Below, one piece after another: positions 6,802 through 14,261 of a stretch of 21,872 nt of DNA. A model generated the notes under the pieces. The model was not told where the DNA came from and made no database searches. It saw nothing but the letters and a program-made list of their open reading frames with translations. The translations under genes and the position numbers were made by a program. Origin of the DNA: Archaeoglobaceae archaeon. Its GTDB lineage: Archaea > Halobacteriota > Archaeoglobi > Archaeoglobales > Archaeoglobaceae. The first letter of the stretch is position 1, and every line of letters begins with the position of its first letter. Where the stretch lies: NCBI GenBank assembly GCA_025059545.1, contig JANXDJ010000016.1, forward strand, positions 1 through 21,872. Direction: 5' to 3'.

Positions 6802-8027
6802 AATCTTTTTAGAATATATTTTTTAAGATTTAGAGGGTCTGAAAAATGGAAAAGTCTCGAATTTCCGCAAAGTTTAGCCATCATCGTGCAGAATTCAACG
6901 AATCTGCTTTCGTTCCCAAACATAACTATTTGAAGCTTTGCACTAACATTTCTAAGCATTTTTGCCTCTCTTAAAGCACAAATCCAAGGAGTTAGTCTAG
7001 AATCGTAGCTTGAAGTCGGTTCTCCGTCACTAATAAGAAAAACAATACCAGTTCCACTCTTTTCAGCCAGAATATCGCGAGCTTTTCTCAAAGCGAGTCC
7101 TATATCGGTTCTTCCCTTAGGTTCGAGGTTTAATATTTCCTCTCTTTTCACTCTTGAAACCTTATGGTTAAAAGCTAATATAACCAATTCGTCATCACTT
7201 CCTTTTCTCTCTATAGCTTTTCTCAATGCAATCCCTGCTTCTATCGCTCCGATTATCTTTTTTCCTCTCATTGAATCGCTAACATCGATTAGCATTACAT
7301 AAACGCATTTTTCAGCATGTTTTGGCTGTCTTGCAACGATTTCATCTAATTCGAGCTTTCCTTTAATGGCAGACTTTACAAGCGACTCGCTGATGTCTAT
7401 GTTGTCGAAAGAATGAATACCCGGATCGAATTCAACGATATTCTCACCGCTAAAAATCGAAATTCCTTCCTTCTCTGTCAAATGCTCTCCTCTGCTTTTT
7501 TGATCGAGTTCTTCAAGAGCAATCGAGAGAATTTTATCTCCAATTATCTTCTCTGCTATCGCCTTATACTTCACAACTCTTCTATGAAATTTTCCCTCTA
7601 CATAGTCAATATATCCTGCTTTTTTCAAGTCTTCAACAACCTCATCGAAGAAATTCTCCACAAGCTGGTTTGCACTTAATTCCTCTCTACTCAGCTCTCC
7701 TTTTTCAATCATACCTTTAAGTTCTTCCCATGCCATCTTTTTAGCTCTCTGATATTTCTCAAGCTGTTCAGTCCAATAACCGTCAGAAAATCCAAGATCC
7801 CTCACAAGTTCTCTGAAAAATGGATTGCTTTCAAATCTCCTAAGTTCCTCCTTTAAATACTTCTTTATCAGATCTGCTGAGTCAAAATTGCCTTTTTCAC
7901 GATAGTATGGATTAAATAGAGAATAAAGAAGATCTTTAGCTAAACTTTCAAGCGGAAAATCTTTTTTACAAGCTTTACATTCAGGTTTCTCGATCATAAG
8001 CCTTGTAAACATAAATTCCGTCTCCAT
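6798..8027 (-). CDS. VWA-domain protein (ChlD/CoxE-type partner of an AAA+ ATPase)
   Basis: The C-terminal half is a von Willebrand factor A domain with an intact metal-ion-dependent adhesion site: DVSDS (about residues 251-255 counted from a TTG at 8036), the threonine in KGRTDIG (about 310) and ISDGEPT (Asp about 337). The N-terminal ~240 residues are mainly charged helices and contain an ECKAC cysteine pair near the start. It is encoded directly after, and overlaps, the AAA+ gene; such pairs (ChlI-ChlD, MoxR-VWA, RavA-ViaA) form ATP-driven remodelling or metal-insertion machines. Starts are uncertain: TTG 8036, ATG 8027, ATG 8012 (with a GGAG upstream) or ATG 7997 are all in frame inside the upstream gene's end. 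The substrate cannot be told from sequence. Confidence 0.9.
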   Translation of the reverse strand: METEFMFTRLMIEKPECKACKKDFPLESLAKDLLYSLFNPYYREKGNFDSADLIKKYLKEELRRFESNPFFRELVRDLGFSDGYWTEQLEKYQRAKKMAWEELKGMIEKGELSREELSANQLVENFFDEVVEDLKKAGYIDYVEGKFHRRVVKYKAIAEKIIGDKILSIALEELDQKSRGEHLTEKEGISIFSGENIVEFDPGIHSFDNIDISESLVKSAIKGKLELDEIVARQPKHAEKCVYVMLIDVSDSMRGKKIIGAIEAGIALRKAIERKGSDDELVILAFNHKVSRVKREEILNLEPKGRTDIGLALRKARDILAEKSGTGIVFLISDGEPTSSYDSRLTPWICALREAKMLRNVSAKLQIVMFGNESRFVEFCTMMAKLCGNSRLFHFSDPLNLKKYILKRF

Positions 8028-9402
8028 TTCGCTCAATTATACCGGAGCATCTTGCTATAGATTCCATAGTTATTTCTACTGCGGATTTAAGCTCCTCTTT
8101 TTTGCTACAGAGTGAAGAAGCAAAACTTCTGAGAGTGCCATCTATCTTGTAAGCATTTACAACTTTTTGCCTTGCAATCTCCTCTACTATGTCTCCAAAA
8201 ATGTCTCTCGGGATTAAAGAGTAGATAGAACTGCAAACGTTGTCAATAGAGTCATTCAGAACACCTTCAACTATCTCATCCTTTGATACTTCGCTCTCAT
8301 AATCAACTTCAAATCTGCTCTTCAAAGCAAGCTTTATAACTTCGAATTTTTCACCGTAGTCAGAAAGCATCACCGCCTCATGTCCTCTTCTCGTCGCAGA
8401 CGCTCTGACGTGATCAAATAGCTTAATAGTAGCTCTACAACTTGGTTCAACCTCAATTCTGTTCGCATATCTACAGGTTTTGCTCCTCATACATCTAACA
8501 GCATTTGCAAGGATCCTAAGATGCCATTCTGGTATTATTGAGCCATACTTTAAACTCATATTCTTAAGCCCGATCTCGATCTCTTCTTCAGTGGTTTCTG
8601 GAGGTCCTATGTCGATCTGCTCCATTCTGTCGAGCAAAGGCTCTTTGATGTCTGAGACACCTTTGTAGTTAGCGGGATTTGTGGAAGCGATCACGAGGGT
8701 GTCGAGTTTTATAGGCACTATGTCTCCCTCTGGCGTTGTAATTTGTCTTTCTTCGAAAAGTTCATGCAGAAGAGTCTGCAAAGCTGAAGGGATTGAACCA
8801 AGCTCATCAAAGTAAGCAATGCCTCTGTGAGCCTTTAATACTCTCCCAGGAGTAAATACCTCGGGATGATCGAGATCGTAGCCTTCTTTGATTTTTTGAA
8901 TGCTTATCCCTCCGACCAATTGTCTTGTTGTCATCATCGGATCTCCCGGAATTCTGATCCACTTTCTCGGAATAAAATTGAGCTCAACCTCTTCTGCTTC
9001 GAGCACTTTTTTCTTGCAAGAGAAACAAACTGGTTGAGTCGGATCATCATGAATCTTGCAACCCTTTATCGCCAAGATCTTATCAGGCAAAAGCTTTGAA
9101 ATGCTCTTTGAAAATGTAGTTTTTCCATAGCCTTTCTTTCCCTTAAAGAGAATATTAGAACCGCTCATAAGTGCGGTTTTGACCATTTCTTTCTCAACCG
9201 CCTTACCTACAATTTCGCTGAACGGATCAGCTCCTTTTGATTCGTAACGCATTAAATTCTCCCGGATGTAGTCAGAAATGCTCTTTGAGTGATAATAAGA
9301 AAGAGTCTCGCTCCATATGTCAACCTCCTTTCCATTGATAATGAATCTTGGAGCATTACTCTGCTTTACTTTCACCTCTTCGAATATGTATTCAAATTCC
9401 AT
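7981..9402 (-). CDS. AAA+ ATPase of the Mg-chelatase ChlI / MoxR type
   Basis: This 473-residue protein has Walker A GKKGYGKT (88-95), Walker B IAYFDE (195-200), the sensor-1 asparagine in ASTNPANY (about 242) and an arginine in LLDRMEQ (about 259). The stretch PGRVLKAHRGIAYFDELGS is characteristic of ChlI/BchI-like ATPases. Between Walker A and B there is a cysteine cluster, C115-x10-C126-x2-C129, in KGCKIHDDPTQPVCFSC, resembling the Cys-rich insert of archaeal ChlI-like proteins but with one expected position changed. It should form a hexamer that energises the VWA partner encoded by the next, overlapping gene. A TATA-like AATAAAATAA about 25 bp before the ATG suggests it heads the two-gene operon. 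No CobN/ChlH or tetrapyrrole gene is nearby, so metal chelation is not implied by context. Confidence 0.9.
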   Translation of the reverse strand: MEFEYIFEEVKVKQSNAPRFIINGKEVDIWSETLSYYHSKSISDYIRENLMRYESKGADPFSEIVGKAVEKEMVKTALMSGSNILFKGKKGYGKTTFSKSISKLLPDKILAIKGCKIHDDPTQPVCFSCKKKVLEAEEVELNFIPRKWIRIPGDPMMTTRQLVGGISIQKIKEGYDLDHPEVFTPGRVLKAHRGIAYFDELGSIPSALQTLLHELFEERQITTPEGDIVPIKLDTLVIASTNPANYKGVSDIKEPLLDRMEQIDIGPPETTEEEIEIGLKNMSLKYGSIIPEWHLRILANAVRCMRSKTCRYANRIEVEPSCRATIKLFDHVRASATRRGHEAVMLSDYGEKFEVIKLALKSRFEVDYESEVSKDEIVEGVLNDSIDNVCSSIYSLIPRDIFGDIVEEIARQKVVNAYKIDGTLRSFASSLCSKKEELKSAVEITMESIARCSGIIERNGDGIYVYKAYDRET

Positions 9403-9419
9403 GCTAAAAATTCTTCCTT

Positions 9420-9440
9420 CATGTTATTTTATTATTTTGG
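9420..9440 (-). promoter_or_regulatory. Putative TATA promoter of the AAA+/VWA operon
   Basis: On the minus strand AATAAAATAA is centred about 27 bp upstream of the AAA+ start codon (9402), the spacing expected if transcription starts at or next to the ATG. No Shine-Dalgarno sequence is needed in that case and none is directly adjacent. Confidence 0.4.
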
Positions 9441-9464
9441 TCTCCAAGGTATTATGCGGTTGTC

Positions 9465-9496
9465 GAAGTTTGAAAAATAAAAATTTATTTAAAAAT
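9465..9496 (-). terminator. U-rich 3' end of the symporter transcript
   Basis: Directly after the symporter stop the minus strand runs into T-rich tracts (TTTTTAAAT, TTTTTATTTTTC). Runs of U are the usual intrinsic termination signal in archaea; no hairpin is required. Confidence 0.4.
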
Positions 9497-11017
9497 TTAT
9501 TCTTTTTTCTCAATGAGGGAAACGATCACGGAAGTCAAAAAGCTTGCCACAAAACCGGGAAGAGATGCGTAAGCAGGAATACCTGAAATTGGAATCGTTT
9601 TTCCATAGATCGCAAAGCAAACTATAGTAACTAAGAGCCCAACGATCATGCTGAGCCTTGCAGCATTTTTTGTCATTCGATCCCAGTAGAGTCCGAGTAT
9701 GATCGGGAAGAAGAAGCAGTTAGCCATCAGAGCAAGTCCAGACCATATGATCCATGCAAGCATCTGCTGGGGTGTTAGCGCAATCAGCAGTGAAGAGAAG
9801 CCGATGATTGCAACAAGTATTGCATTGAAAATTCTCATTTTTCTCTCGCTGATCTCTTTTCCAAGGGCATTTCTCACAATATCATAGCTTATACTGTTCG
9901 TGGCGGTTAAGATCAACCTATCCGTAGTGGACATAACACCAGCCAGGATCGTGGGTAGTAGCAATAAGAAAAGCCACTCTGGAAGCATTTTCTGCGCTAC
10001 CGCTGGATACGCCATGTCCGACCAAGTTACCTTAGTAACTCCGAGATCGAGCTCTGGAAGATTCAAAGTTCCCTGAGCCCATGAAGCTCTCGCTGCCATT
10101 CCTGCAAGCGCTGTGAAAAGAATGATCAAAACTCCAAAAGCATACATCACTAGTGGGCTCCACCTTATGTAGCTTCGATCCCTGAAGGTCAGCATGTTAT
10201 TAACGATGTGCGGAGCGACCATCAAGCCAAGCGGAACTGTGATGAAGAACAGCGTGATGTTGTAAAACCATCCAACAAGGGGAACTTCAGCCGGTCCAAA
10301 AGGCTTTGAGAGGTAATTAGCAAACATGTAATTCGTTGCTACGCCACGAGTTTCATTCTGTAGCTGAGGCATGTTCGACAAAGCAATATTCATCTGTTCA
10401 AATCCTCCAACTCCAGCAATTATTACCGGAACTGTGATGTAAATTCCAAGCATCATGAGAAGACTCTGCAAAAATGTTGTCCATGCAGTAGAGAACATTC
10501 CACCGCTCATAACATATGCAACTACAATCACCGCAGCTATTGTTGCGCCAAGCCAGTAAGGAATGCCCAGAATTATGTGGCTTGCAACTCCAATAGCGGT
10601 ATACTGCCCTATTAAGTAGATATAACAAGTCAAAGCTGAAACCGCTCCAGCGAGGATTCTCATAACTTTTGGATCTTTATAGCGGAATGCTAAGTAGTCC
10701 TGAATTGTAAGAATTCCATTCGCTTTTACCTTGTAAAGTCTGCTCGCTATTATTATCGTGCCAAAGGCAATAGCAAATGGCGGACCAATTATGCGTTCCC
10801 ACATGTTTGCCCATCCTGTTGTAAAAGCGAGACCAGCAACTCCAATGAGCGTCATCCCACTGAATACACTCCCGATCATCAGCAATGAGTAAGTCCAAAA
10901 GCCCAATTGACCGCTCGCTGCGACAAAATCCGCTACGGTTTTTGTCCTTTTAGCTCCATAGTAACCAATTATTGCCACAGCTATTAAATAAGCCCCAAAG
11001 ATAGCCCATGCGAGCAT
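9497..11017 (-). CDS. Sodium:solute symporter (SSS family)
   Basis: A 506-residue integral membrane transporter with about 13 hydrophobic helices, the SSS family size. Family features include the N-terminal helix followed by GYYGAKRTKTVADFVAASGQ, the GSVFSGMTLIGVAGLAFTTG segment, the LTIQDYLAFRYKDPKV loop, and LPTILAGVMSTTDRLILTATN, which carries the Ser-Thr residues of the sodium site. It should import an organic acid, amino acid or similar solute with Na+. The substrate cannot be assigned; acetate/carboxylate carriers are candidates because small partner peptides like the upstream one are known beside such symporters. A strong Shine-Dalgarno (GGAGGTGA) lies in the last codons of that peptide gene, 4 nt before the ATG, fixing the start and coupling the two genes. 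Confidence 0.95.
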   Translation of the reverse strand: MLAWAIFGAYLIAVAIIGYYGAKRTKTVADFVAASGQLGFWTYSLLMIGSVFSGMTLIGVAGLAFTTGWANMWERIIGPPFAIAFGTIIIASRLYKVKANGILTIQDYLAFRYKDPKVMRILAGAVSALTCYIYLIGQYTAIGVASHIILGIPYWLGATIAAVIVVAYVMSGGMFSTAWTTFLQSLLMMLGIYITVPVIIAGVGGFEQMNIALSNMPQLQNETRGVATNYMFANYLSKPFGPAEVPLVGWFYNITLFFITVPLGLMVAPHIVNNMLTFRDRSYIRWSPLVMYAFGVLIILFTALAGMAARASWAQGTLNLPELDLGVTKVTWSDMAYPAVAQKMLPEWLFLLLLPTILAGVMSTTDRLILTATNSISYDIVRNALGKEISERKMRIFNAILVAIIGFSSLLIALTPQQMLAWIIWSGLALMANCFFFPIILGLYWDRMTKNAARLSMIVGLLVTIVCFAIYGKTIPISGIPAYASLPGFVASFLTSVIVSLIEKKE

Positions 11018-11021
11018 TAGC

Positions 11022-11117
11022 TCACCTCCACCTCAGTGCCCAGATCAAGAGAAGAAAGACCTGAGCGAGTATTGTTATAACAAAGCACACAAATGTTTGA
11101 AATTCCATTCCGAGCAT
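11022..11117 (-). CDS. 31-residue single-TM peptide, probable symporter small accessory protein
   Basis: A short frame opens with ATG at 11117 and ends at TGA 11022-11024, five bases before the symporter ATG begins. It encodes MLGMEFQTFVCFVITI, then LAQVFLLLIWALRWR: a short acidic-polar head, one hydrophobic helix of about 20 residues and a basic end, consistent with a tiny inner-membrane peptide. The MLGM(D/E) opening, size and position directly before an SSS transporter match the small accessory peptides known beside archaeal and bacterial cation symporters. Its stop codon is embedded in the symporter's Shine-Dalgarno (GGAGGTGA), so translation is coupled. A BRE/TATA-like CGAAAA-TTTAATA about 28 bp upstream fits a leaderless start at this ATG, making it the first gene of the transcript. 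Confidence 0.8.
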   Translation of the reverse strand: MLGMEFQTFVCFVITILAQVFLLLIWALRWR

Positions 11118-11140
11118 GGCAATTTGAATCAATTATACAA

Positions 11141-11153
11141 TATTAAATTTTCG
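11141..11153 (-). promoter_or_regulatory. BRE/TATA promoter of the accessory peptide-symporter operon
   Basis: The minus strand reads CGAAAATTTAATA, an A-rich BRE-like half followed by a TATA-like core, centred about 28 bp upstream of the 31-codon gene's ATG. This is the expected geometry for a leaderless archaeal mRNA. Confidence 0.55.
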
Positions 11154-11217
11154 TTTTTGGCTACTTAAGCTCCTGTCCACAAAAACTCTTAAGTAATTTT
11201 TAGGATTAAATATACAC

Positions 11218-11646
11218 ATGATCGAGGTTGAGAAGCTCAGTCCGGATAAGATCGAGGAAGTCCTAAAATCAACTTTGCAAGGGGTTATGAGCTTTTTAGA
11301 TGGAGATAAGCCATACAGCGTTCCTATGCTTCACATTTTCTTAGATGGAAAGATCTATTTTGCCTTCCCCAAAGAAGGAAGAAAGCAAAAATGCTTAGAG
11401 AATAACAAAAATGTTTGCTACGTTGTCGTATTTCAGGATTGTTCGCTGATAATAGAAGGCTCTTTGGAAAAAGTGAGAGAAAAAGAAGAGATCAGGAGAG
11501 TTCTGCCGATTTTCTGTAAGATGGAAGGTATTCCTGAAAAGATCTGCGAAGAGTTCATAAGAATCTCGATCACACACCCAAAAATTGGGTTATATTTACT
11601 TAAGCCAAAAGTGAGCAGTGGCTGGAAACTCAAAAGACGTAATTGA
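11218..11646 (+). CDS. Pyridoxamine 5'-phosphate oxidase-like FMN-binding protein
   Basis: A 142-residue protein of the split beta-barrel (PNPOx-like) superfamily. Visible features are the opening GVMSFLDGDKPYSVPMLHIFLDGKIYF, the usual strand pair with a small-molecule-facing proline/valine, then FAFPKEGRKQKCLENNKNVCYVVV and SLIIEGSLEKV, with a C-terminal YLLKPKVSSGWK strand. Family members usually bind FMN or F420/heme and act as small oxidoreductases or flavin carriers, often as dimers. The true PNPOx pathway (vitamin B6) is not implied. It is divergent from the symporter operon and convergent with the lipoprotein gene 27 bp away. ATG 11218 is preceded by AT-rich promoter-like DNA and is the natural start. 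Confidence 0.85.
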   Translation: MIEVEKLSPDKIEEVLKSTLQGVMSFLDGDKPYSVPMLHIFLDGKIYFAFPKEGRKQKCLENNKNVCYVVVFQDCSLIIEGSLEKVREKEEIRRVLPIFCKMEGIPEKICEEFIRISITHPKIGLYLLKPKVSSGWKLKRRN

Positions 11647-11673
11647 ATAAAATTTAAAAAATAAAAAATAATT
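11647..11673 (-). terminator. U-rich terminator region after the substrate-binding protein
   Basis: The 27 bp between the two convergent genes are almost entirely A/T. Read on the minus strand they give long T runs (TTATTTTTTATTTTTT), a likely intrinsic terminator for the lipoprotein gene. Confidence 0.4.
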
Positions 11674-13149
11674 TTAGCTTCCGCAGATCTTTCTTAGCTC
11701 AGCTGGCGGCTTGTATGCAGATGGATTCATCGCTTTAACTACTTCCTCAGGCCATTCATGCTCCTGCATTACTTCTGGTCTCATTATGTAAACTGGAATT
11801 CCATTGCACTGGATCTGTGCATTCAGAGTTGGTCCACCAGTGTAGGAGTGGAAGTTCGGATTCTTGTAACCAAAGTGGTTCCACTTAACGGGTATTGACG
11901 TGTGGTTTGTATAATCGAGATCCTCTATCGCCTTAATCACTGCATCCATATCGTCTGGATTGCCTACCTTCTCCATAGCTTCTTTAACTCTGTAAAGTTC
12001 AGAGTAGTAGTAATGCACAGAAGTATCAAGCGAAAGTCCCTTTGCGTGCAATGCTTTAACAACCGGAACTGTTGTCGGGCTTATTGCGGGCATCCCTTCG
12101 TAGTCATACATCATAACAATAGTTCCAAGGCTTGCACCGCCTGTTAGCTTCCACTGAGCCATCCATTGCGCGGTTCCACCGAAGAATGCAATTGGAATGT
12201 TTCTTGCGCTTGAAGAAGCCCACTGCTTCGTTGCTGTTACTGTATCGGTATACCAGCTTGAAAGGATGAAGATGAACTCTGCCTTGTTTGCCGCAATTTG
12301 CTCAAACATTGGCAAGAAGTTCTTCTCCATCACCGCAGCATGGGAAACGTAGACCACTTGCAAACCAAATTCATCCTGCACCCACTGGCGCATTGGCTTG
12401 CTCTCAATTACTCCATATGGTGTATCAAATTTGCAACCTTCTCGTGCACACTTCGTCCATGCAGCGTCTTCAAGGATCAAAGCTACTCTCTTGGCTCCTA
12501 TAACATTTTTGGCAATGTCAAAGAACCATTTAGCAACGTTATAGTTCAGATCTGGATCTGGAGGCAGATTCCTGAAGTAGAACTTGTATTTATTGTAATC
12601 CTTCATCACTTTTAACGTCGTATCCATTCCAGCTTGTGAAGCGAAGACTACGTGTGGATAAGACGGATAAATCTTTGCCCCCTCATCAATAATTGCATAG
12701 ACTTCCTCAGAAACACCTTCAACGAATACGATCTTGCATTTCTTCTCAATTACCGCACTTCTATAAGCGGTAATAGCGATATCAACCTTTCTCTGAGTGT
12801 CCGCCCAATCGAATGTAAGCTTCCTTCCCATTATGCCTCCCTTAGCATTTATCTCTTCAACTGCAATCTTTATAGCTTCTGCATCAGCCTTAAATGCAGG
12901 AATACGTGGATCGAATAAAGCACAAACTCTTATCGGCTCAGCAGATACTGGCGGAGTTGTTTTTGGTGTCGTAATTGGAGTTGTCACCACCGGCGTTGTT
13001 ACTGGCGGGGTTGTAACAGGTGGTGTAGTTACAACAGGCGTAGTTTCAGGTGGAGGTGTGGGTGTTGGTGTTGGAGGCTGTTCAGCACATCCAAGGAACG
13101 CTATAACCAACATTAACCCTATTCCCAATACAACCTTTTTCGAATCCAT
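11674..13149 (-). CDS. Lipoprotein substrate-binding protein, branched-chain amino acid/urea ABC type (Peripla_BP_6)
   Basis: A 491-residue exported receptor. A short basic start (MDSKKVV), a hydrophobic stretch and the lipobox FLG-C21 predict a lipid-anchored protein on the outer face of the membrane. Residues ~24-70 are a tether made almost only of Pro, Thr and Val, probably O-glycosylated, which lifts the binding domain from the membrane. From about residue 72 (IRVCALFDPRIPAF, then AIKIAVEEINAKGGIMGRKL) it follows the type I periplasmic binding fold of Livsolute receptors. No permease or ATPase gene adjoins it, so the partner transporter is elsewhere or the protein is a sensor. A CTTAAATA box centred about 26 bp before the ATG suggests a leaderless mRNA. 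Ligand unknown. Confidence 0.93.
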   Translation of the reverse strand: MDSKKVVLGIGLMLVIAFLGCAEQPPTPTPTPPPETTPVVTTPPVTTPPVTTPVVTTPITTPKTTPPVSAEPIRVCALFDPRIPAFKADAEAIKIAVEEINAKGGIMGRKLTFDWADTQRKVDIAITAYRSAVIEKKCKIVFVEGVSEEVYAIIDEGAKIYPSYPHVVFASQAGMDTTLKVMKDYNKYKFYFRNLPPDPDLNYNVAKWFFDIAKNVIGAKRVALILEDAAWTKCAREGCKFDTPYGVIESKPMRQWVQDEFGLQVVYVSHAAVMEKNFLPMFEQIAANKAEFIFILSSWYTDTVTATKQWASSSARNIPIAFFGGTAQWMAQWKLTGGASLGTIVMMYDYEGMPAISPTTVPVVKALHAKGLSLDTSVHYYYSELYRVKEAMEKVGNPDDMDAVIKAIEDLDYTNHTSIPVKWNHFGYKNPNFHSYTGGPTLNAQIQCNGIPVYIMRPEVMQEHEWPEEVVKAMNPSAYKPPAELRKICGS

Positions 13150-13167
13150 GATTTTAGTTAATATTTT

Positions 13168-13186
13168 TTGTATTTAAGATTTTTGG
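13168..13186 (-). promoter_or_regulatory. TATA promoter of the substrate-binding lipoprotein gene
   Basis: The minus strand carries CAAAAATCTTAAATACA; the CTTAAATA core is centred about 26 bp upstream of the ATG at 13149, with an A-rich BRE-like element before it. Confidence 0.5.
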
Positions 13187-13488
13187 TTTTTCATTTTTAT
13201 TCAAATTCTTAGCATAGCTCCAAGAGAAAATCGGCTGATTTAAAAGTTTATTTTAGGAAAATTAGAGACAGAGATAGATTTGAATTCCTTAGCTAATGGG
13301 CTTATAAAATTTAAAATTCTTCCAATCTTACTTCTTAGGCTACTTTCTGCTGGAATTATAAGAGAGTGCCAATTTATTTTTCAAACCAATGCTTTTAAAA
13401 GCTCTCGTAAATAAGTATGCTTGATTTAATATAAAATCGATTATGGAAAAGCAAATCCGATGTATAACTGTTCATTTAAAAATTTAAG
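13187..13488. other. Intergenic region without a clear gene
   Basis: About 300 bp of AT-rich DNA between the lipoprotein promoter and tRNA-Arg. A minus-strand frame from 13380 to the TAA at 13240-13242 is open for 46 codons and reads somewhat protein-like (LIIPAESSLRSKIGRIL), but it has no usable start codon and I do not recognise it. It may be a gene relic or chance. No RNA fold stood out. Confidence 0.5.
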
Positions 13489-13563
13489 CGGGCCCGGCGG
13501 GATTTGAACCCGCGACCTGCAGCTTAGGAGGCTGCCGCCATATCCGTGCTAGGCTACGAGCCC
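13489..13563 (-). tRNA. tRNA-Arg (anticodon CCT)
   Basis: The minus strand forms a full cloverleaf. The acceptor GGGCTCG pairs with CGGGCCC (one G-T wobble), with discriminator G at 13489. The D arm is GCC/GGC, the anticodon stem GCAGC/GCTGC holds loop CTCCTAA (anticodon CCT, arginine AGG), and the T arm is GCGGG-TTCAAAT-CCCGC. CCA is not encoded and no intron is present. Its first base is 2 bp after the stop of the ccmC-like gene on the same strand. A TATA-like CATAAAACTA lies about 25 bp upstream, inside the end of that gene, so an internal promoter is possible. Confidence 0.97.
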
Positions 13564-13565
13564 TT

Positions 13566-14204
13566 TTAAGTAACGGGTTCTTTAGTTTTATGAGTCTTTT
13601 GGTTCGAGCTAATTTCATATTCCCATATGGTGTAGGCTATGTAGAGTATCAAGAAGGCAAGAATCATTATCCATAGGTTTGCAAGCCATTCTGCTGAAAA
13701 TTCCGCTTCAAATGGTTTTGGATGGAGTGGAGAGAAAAATCCTGCAACGTAGCTGAAAGGAACAGTTACAAAAGCGATTATTAGGTATATCGATGAAATT
13801 CTTGCTTTATCGCTCTCAACAATGTTTCTGAGAGAGAAGTAAACTGCATAAACAAAAAGAAGCAATAAAACAACTACCTCTCTTATCTCGAACCAATTAA
13901 AGTAAGTGCCCCAAGTTACCTTAGCCCAGATTGCACCACTGAGAAATGCTGCTATAGCCATTGAAAATCCGTATTTTGCAGAAATATATGCTAATCTGTC
14001 CTTGTTCACTTCTCCACGCCTGAGATACATAATTGCAGAAACAAATGAGATGGTAAAGGCAAAGTAGGAGGTTATAGCGGAGGGAACATGGAAAAAGACT
14101 ATTCTGTAACTTTCTATTTTTGCTGGCATTGTGTATGCTTTGTAGGATCCATAAAGAAGCATGATTAAGCCAACTATCGCAAGTATTTTTGCAAATTTTA
14201 GCAT
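13566..14204 (-). CDS. ccmC: CcmC/CcsA-family cytochrome c biogenesis (heme-handling) membrane protein
   Basis: A 212-residue protein with six predicted membrane helices, close to the usual CcmC size. RIVFFHVPSA (His39) is the first conserved external histidine region. SGAIWAKVTWGTYFNWFEIRE (about 89-109) is the tryptophan-rich WWD-type heme loop, here altered: the usual WVWD end reads NWFE, so the acidic residue is shifted. SPLHPKP (His161) gives the second histidine. Such proteins pass heme to a chaperone for attachment to c-type cytochromes. No ccmE/F/H genes are near. The ATG at 14204 has TTTTTTAAAT about 25 bp upstream, shared with the divergent SpoIIM-like gene. tRNA-Arg follows 2 bp after the stop. 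Confidence 0.88.
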   Translation of the reverse strand: MLKFAKILAIVGLIMLLYGSYKAYTMPAKIESYRIVFFHVPSAITSYFAFTISFVSAIMYLRRGEVNKDRLAYISAKYGFSMAIAAFLSGAIWAKVTWGTYFNWFEIREVVVLLLLFVYAVYFSLRNIVESDKARISSIYLIIAFVTVPFSYVAGFFSPLHPKPFEAEFSAEWLANLWIMILAFLILYIAYTIWEYEISSNQKTHKTKEPVT

Positions 14205-14261
14205 AGAAAAAGTTATTGAGAGATTTAAAAAAGTTTTTTAACCTCCAGCAAATTGTGATTC
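14205..14261. promoter_or_regulatory. Divergent promoter between ccmC-like and SpoIIM-like genes
   Basis: In 57 bp the AT-rich block 14222-14241 provides TATA-like elements for both sides: TTTTTTAAAT about 25 bp from the ccmC-like ATG (minus) and GTTTTTTAAC about 26 bp from the SpoIIM-like ATG (plus). Confidence 0.45.

Noticed and set aside
11218..11646. Naming the PNPOx-like protein as a vitamin B6 enzyme (pdxH)
   Set aside because: It is only a superfamily match. The protein is shorter than PdxH and no B6-specific residues or pathway genes are seen.
13489..13563. tRNA-Arg as an integration (att) site of a mobile element
   Set aside because: No integrase, no repeated tRNA 3' fragment and no mobile-element genes were found near it; the same holds for tRNA-Val.
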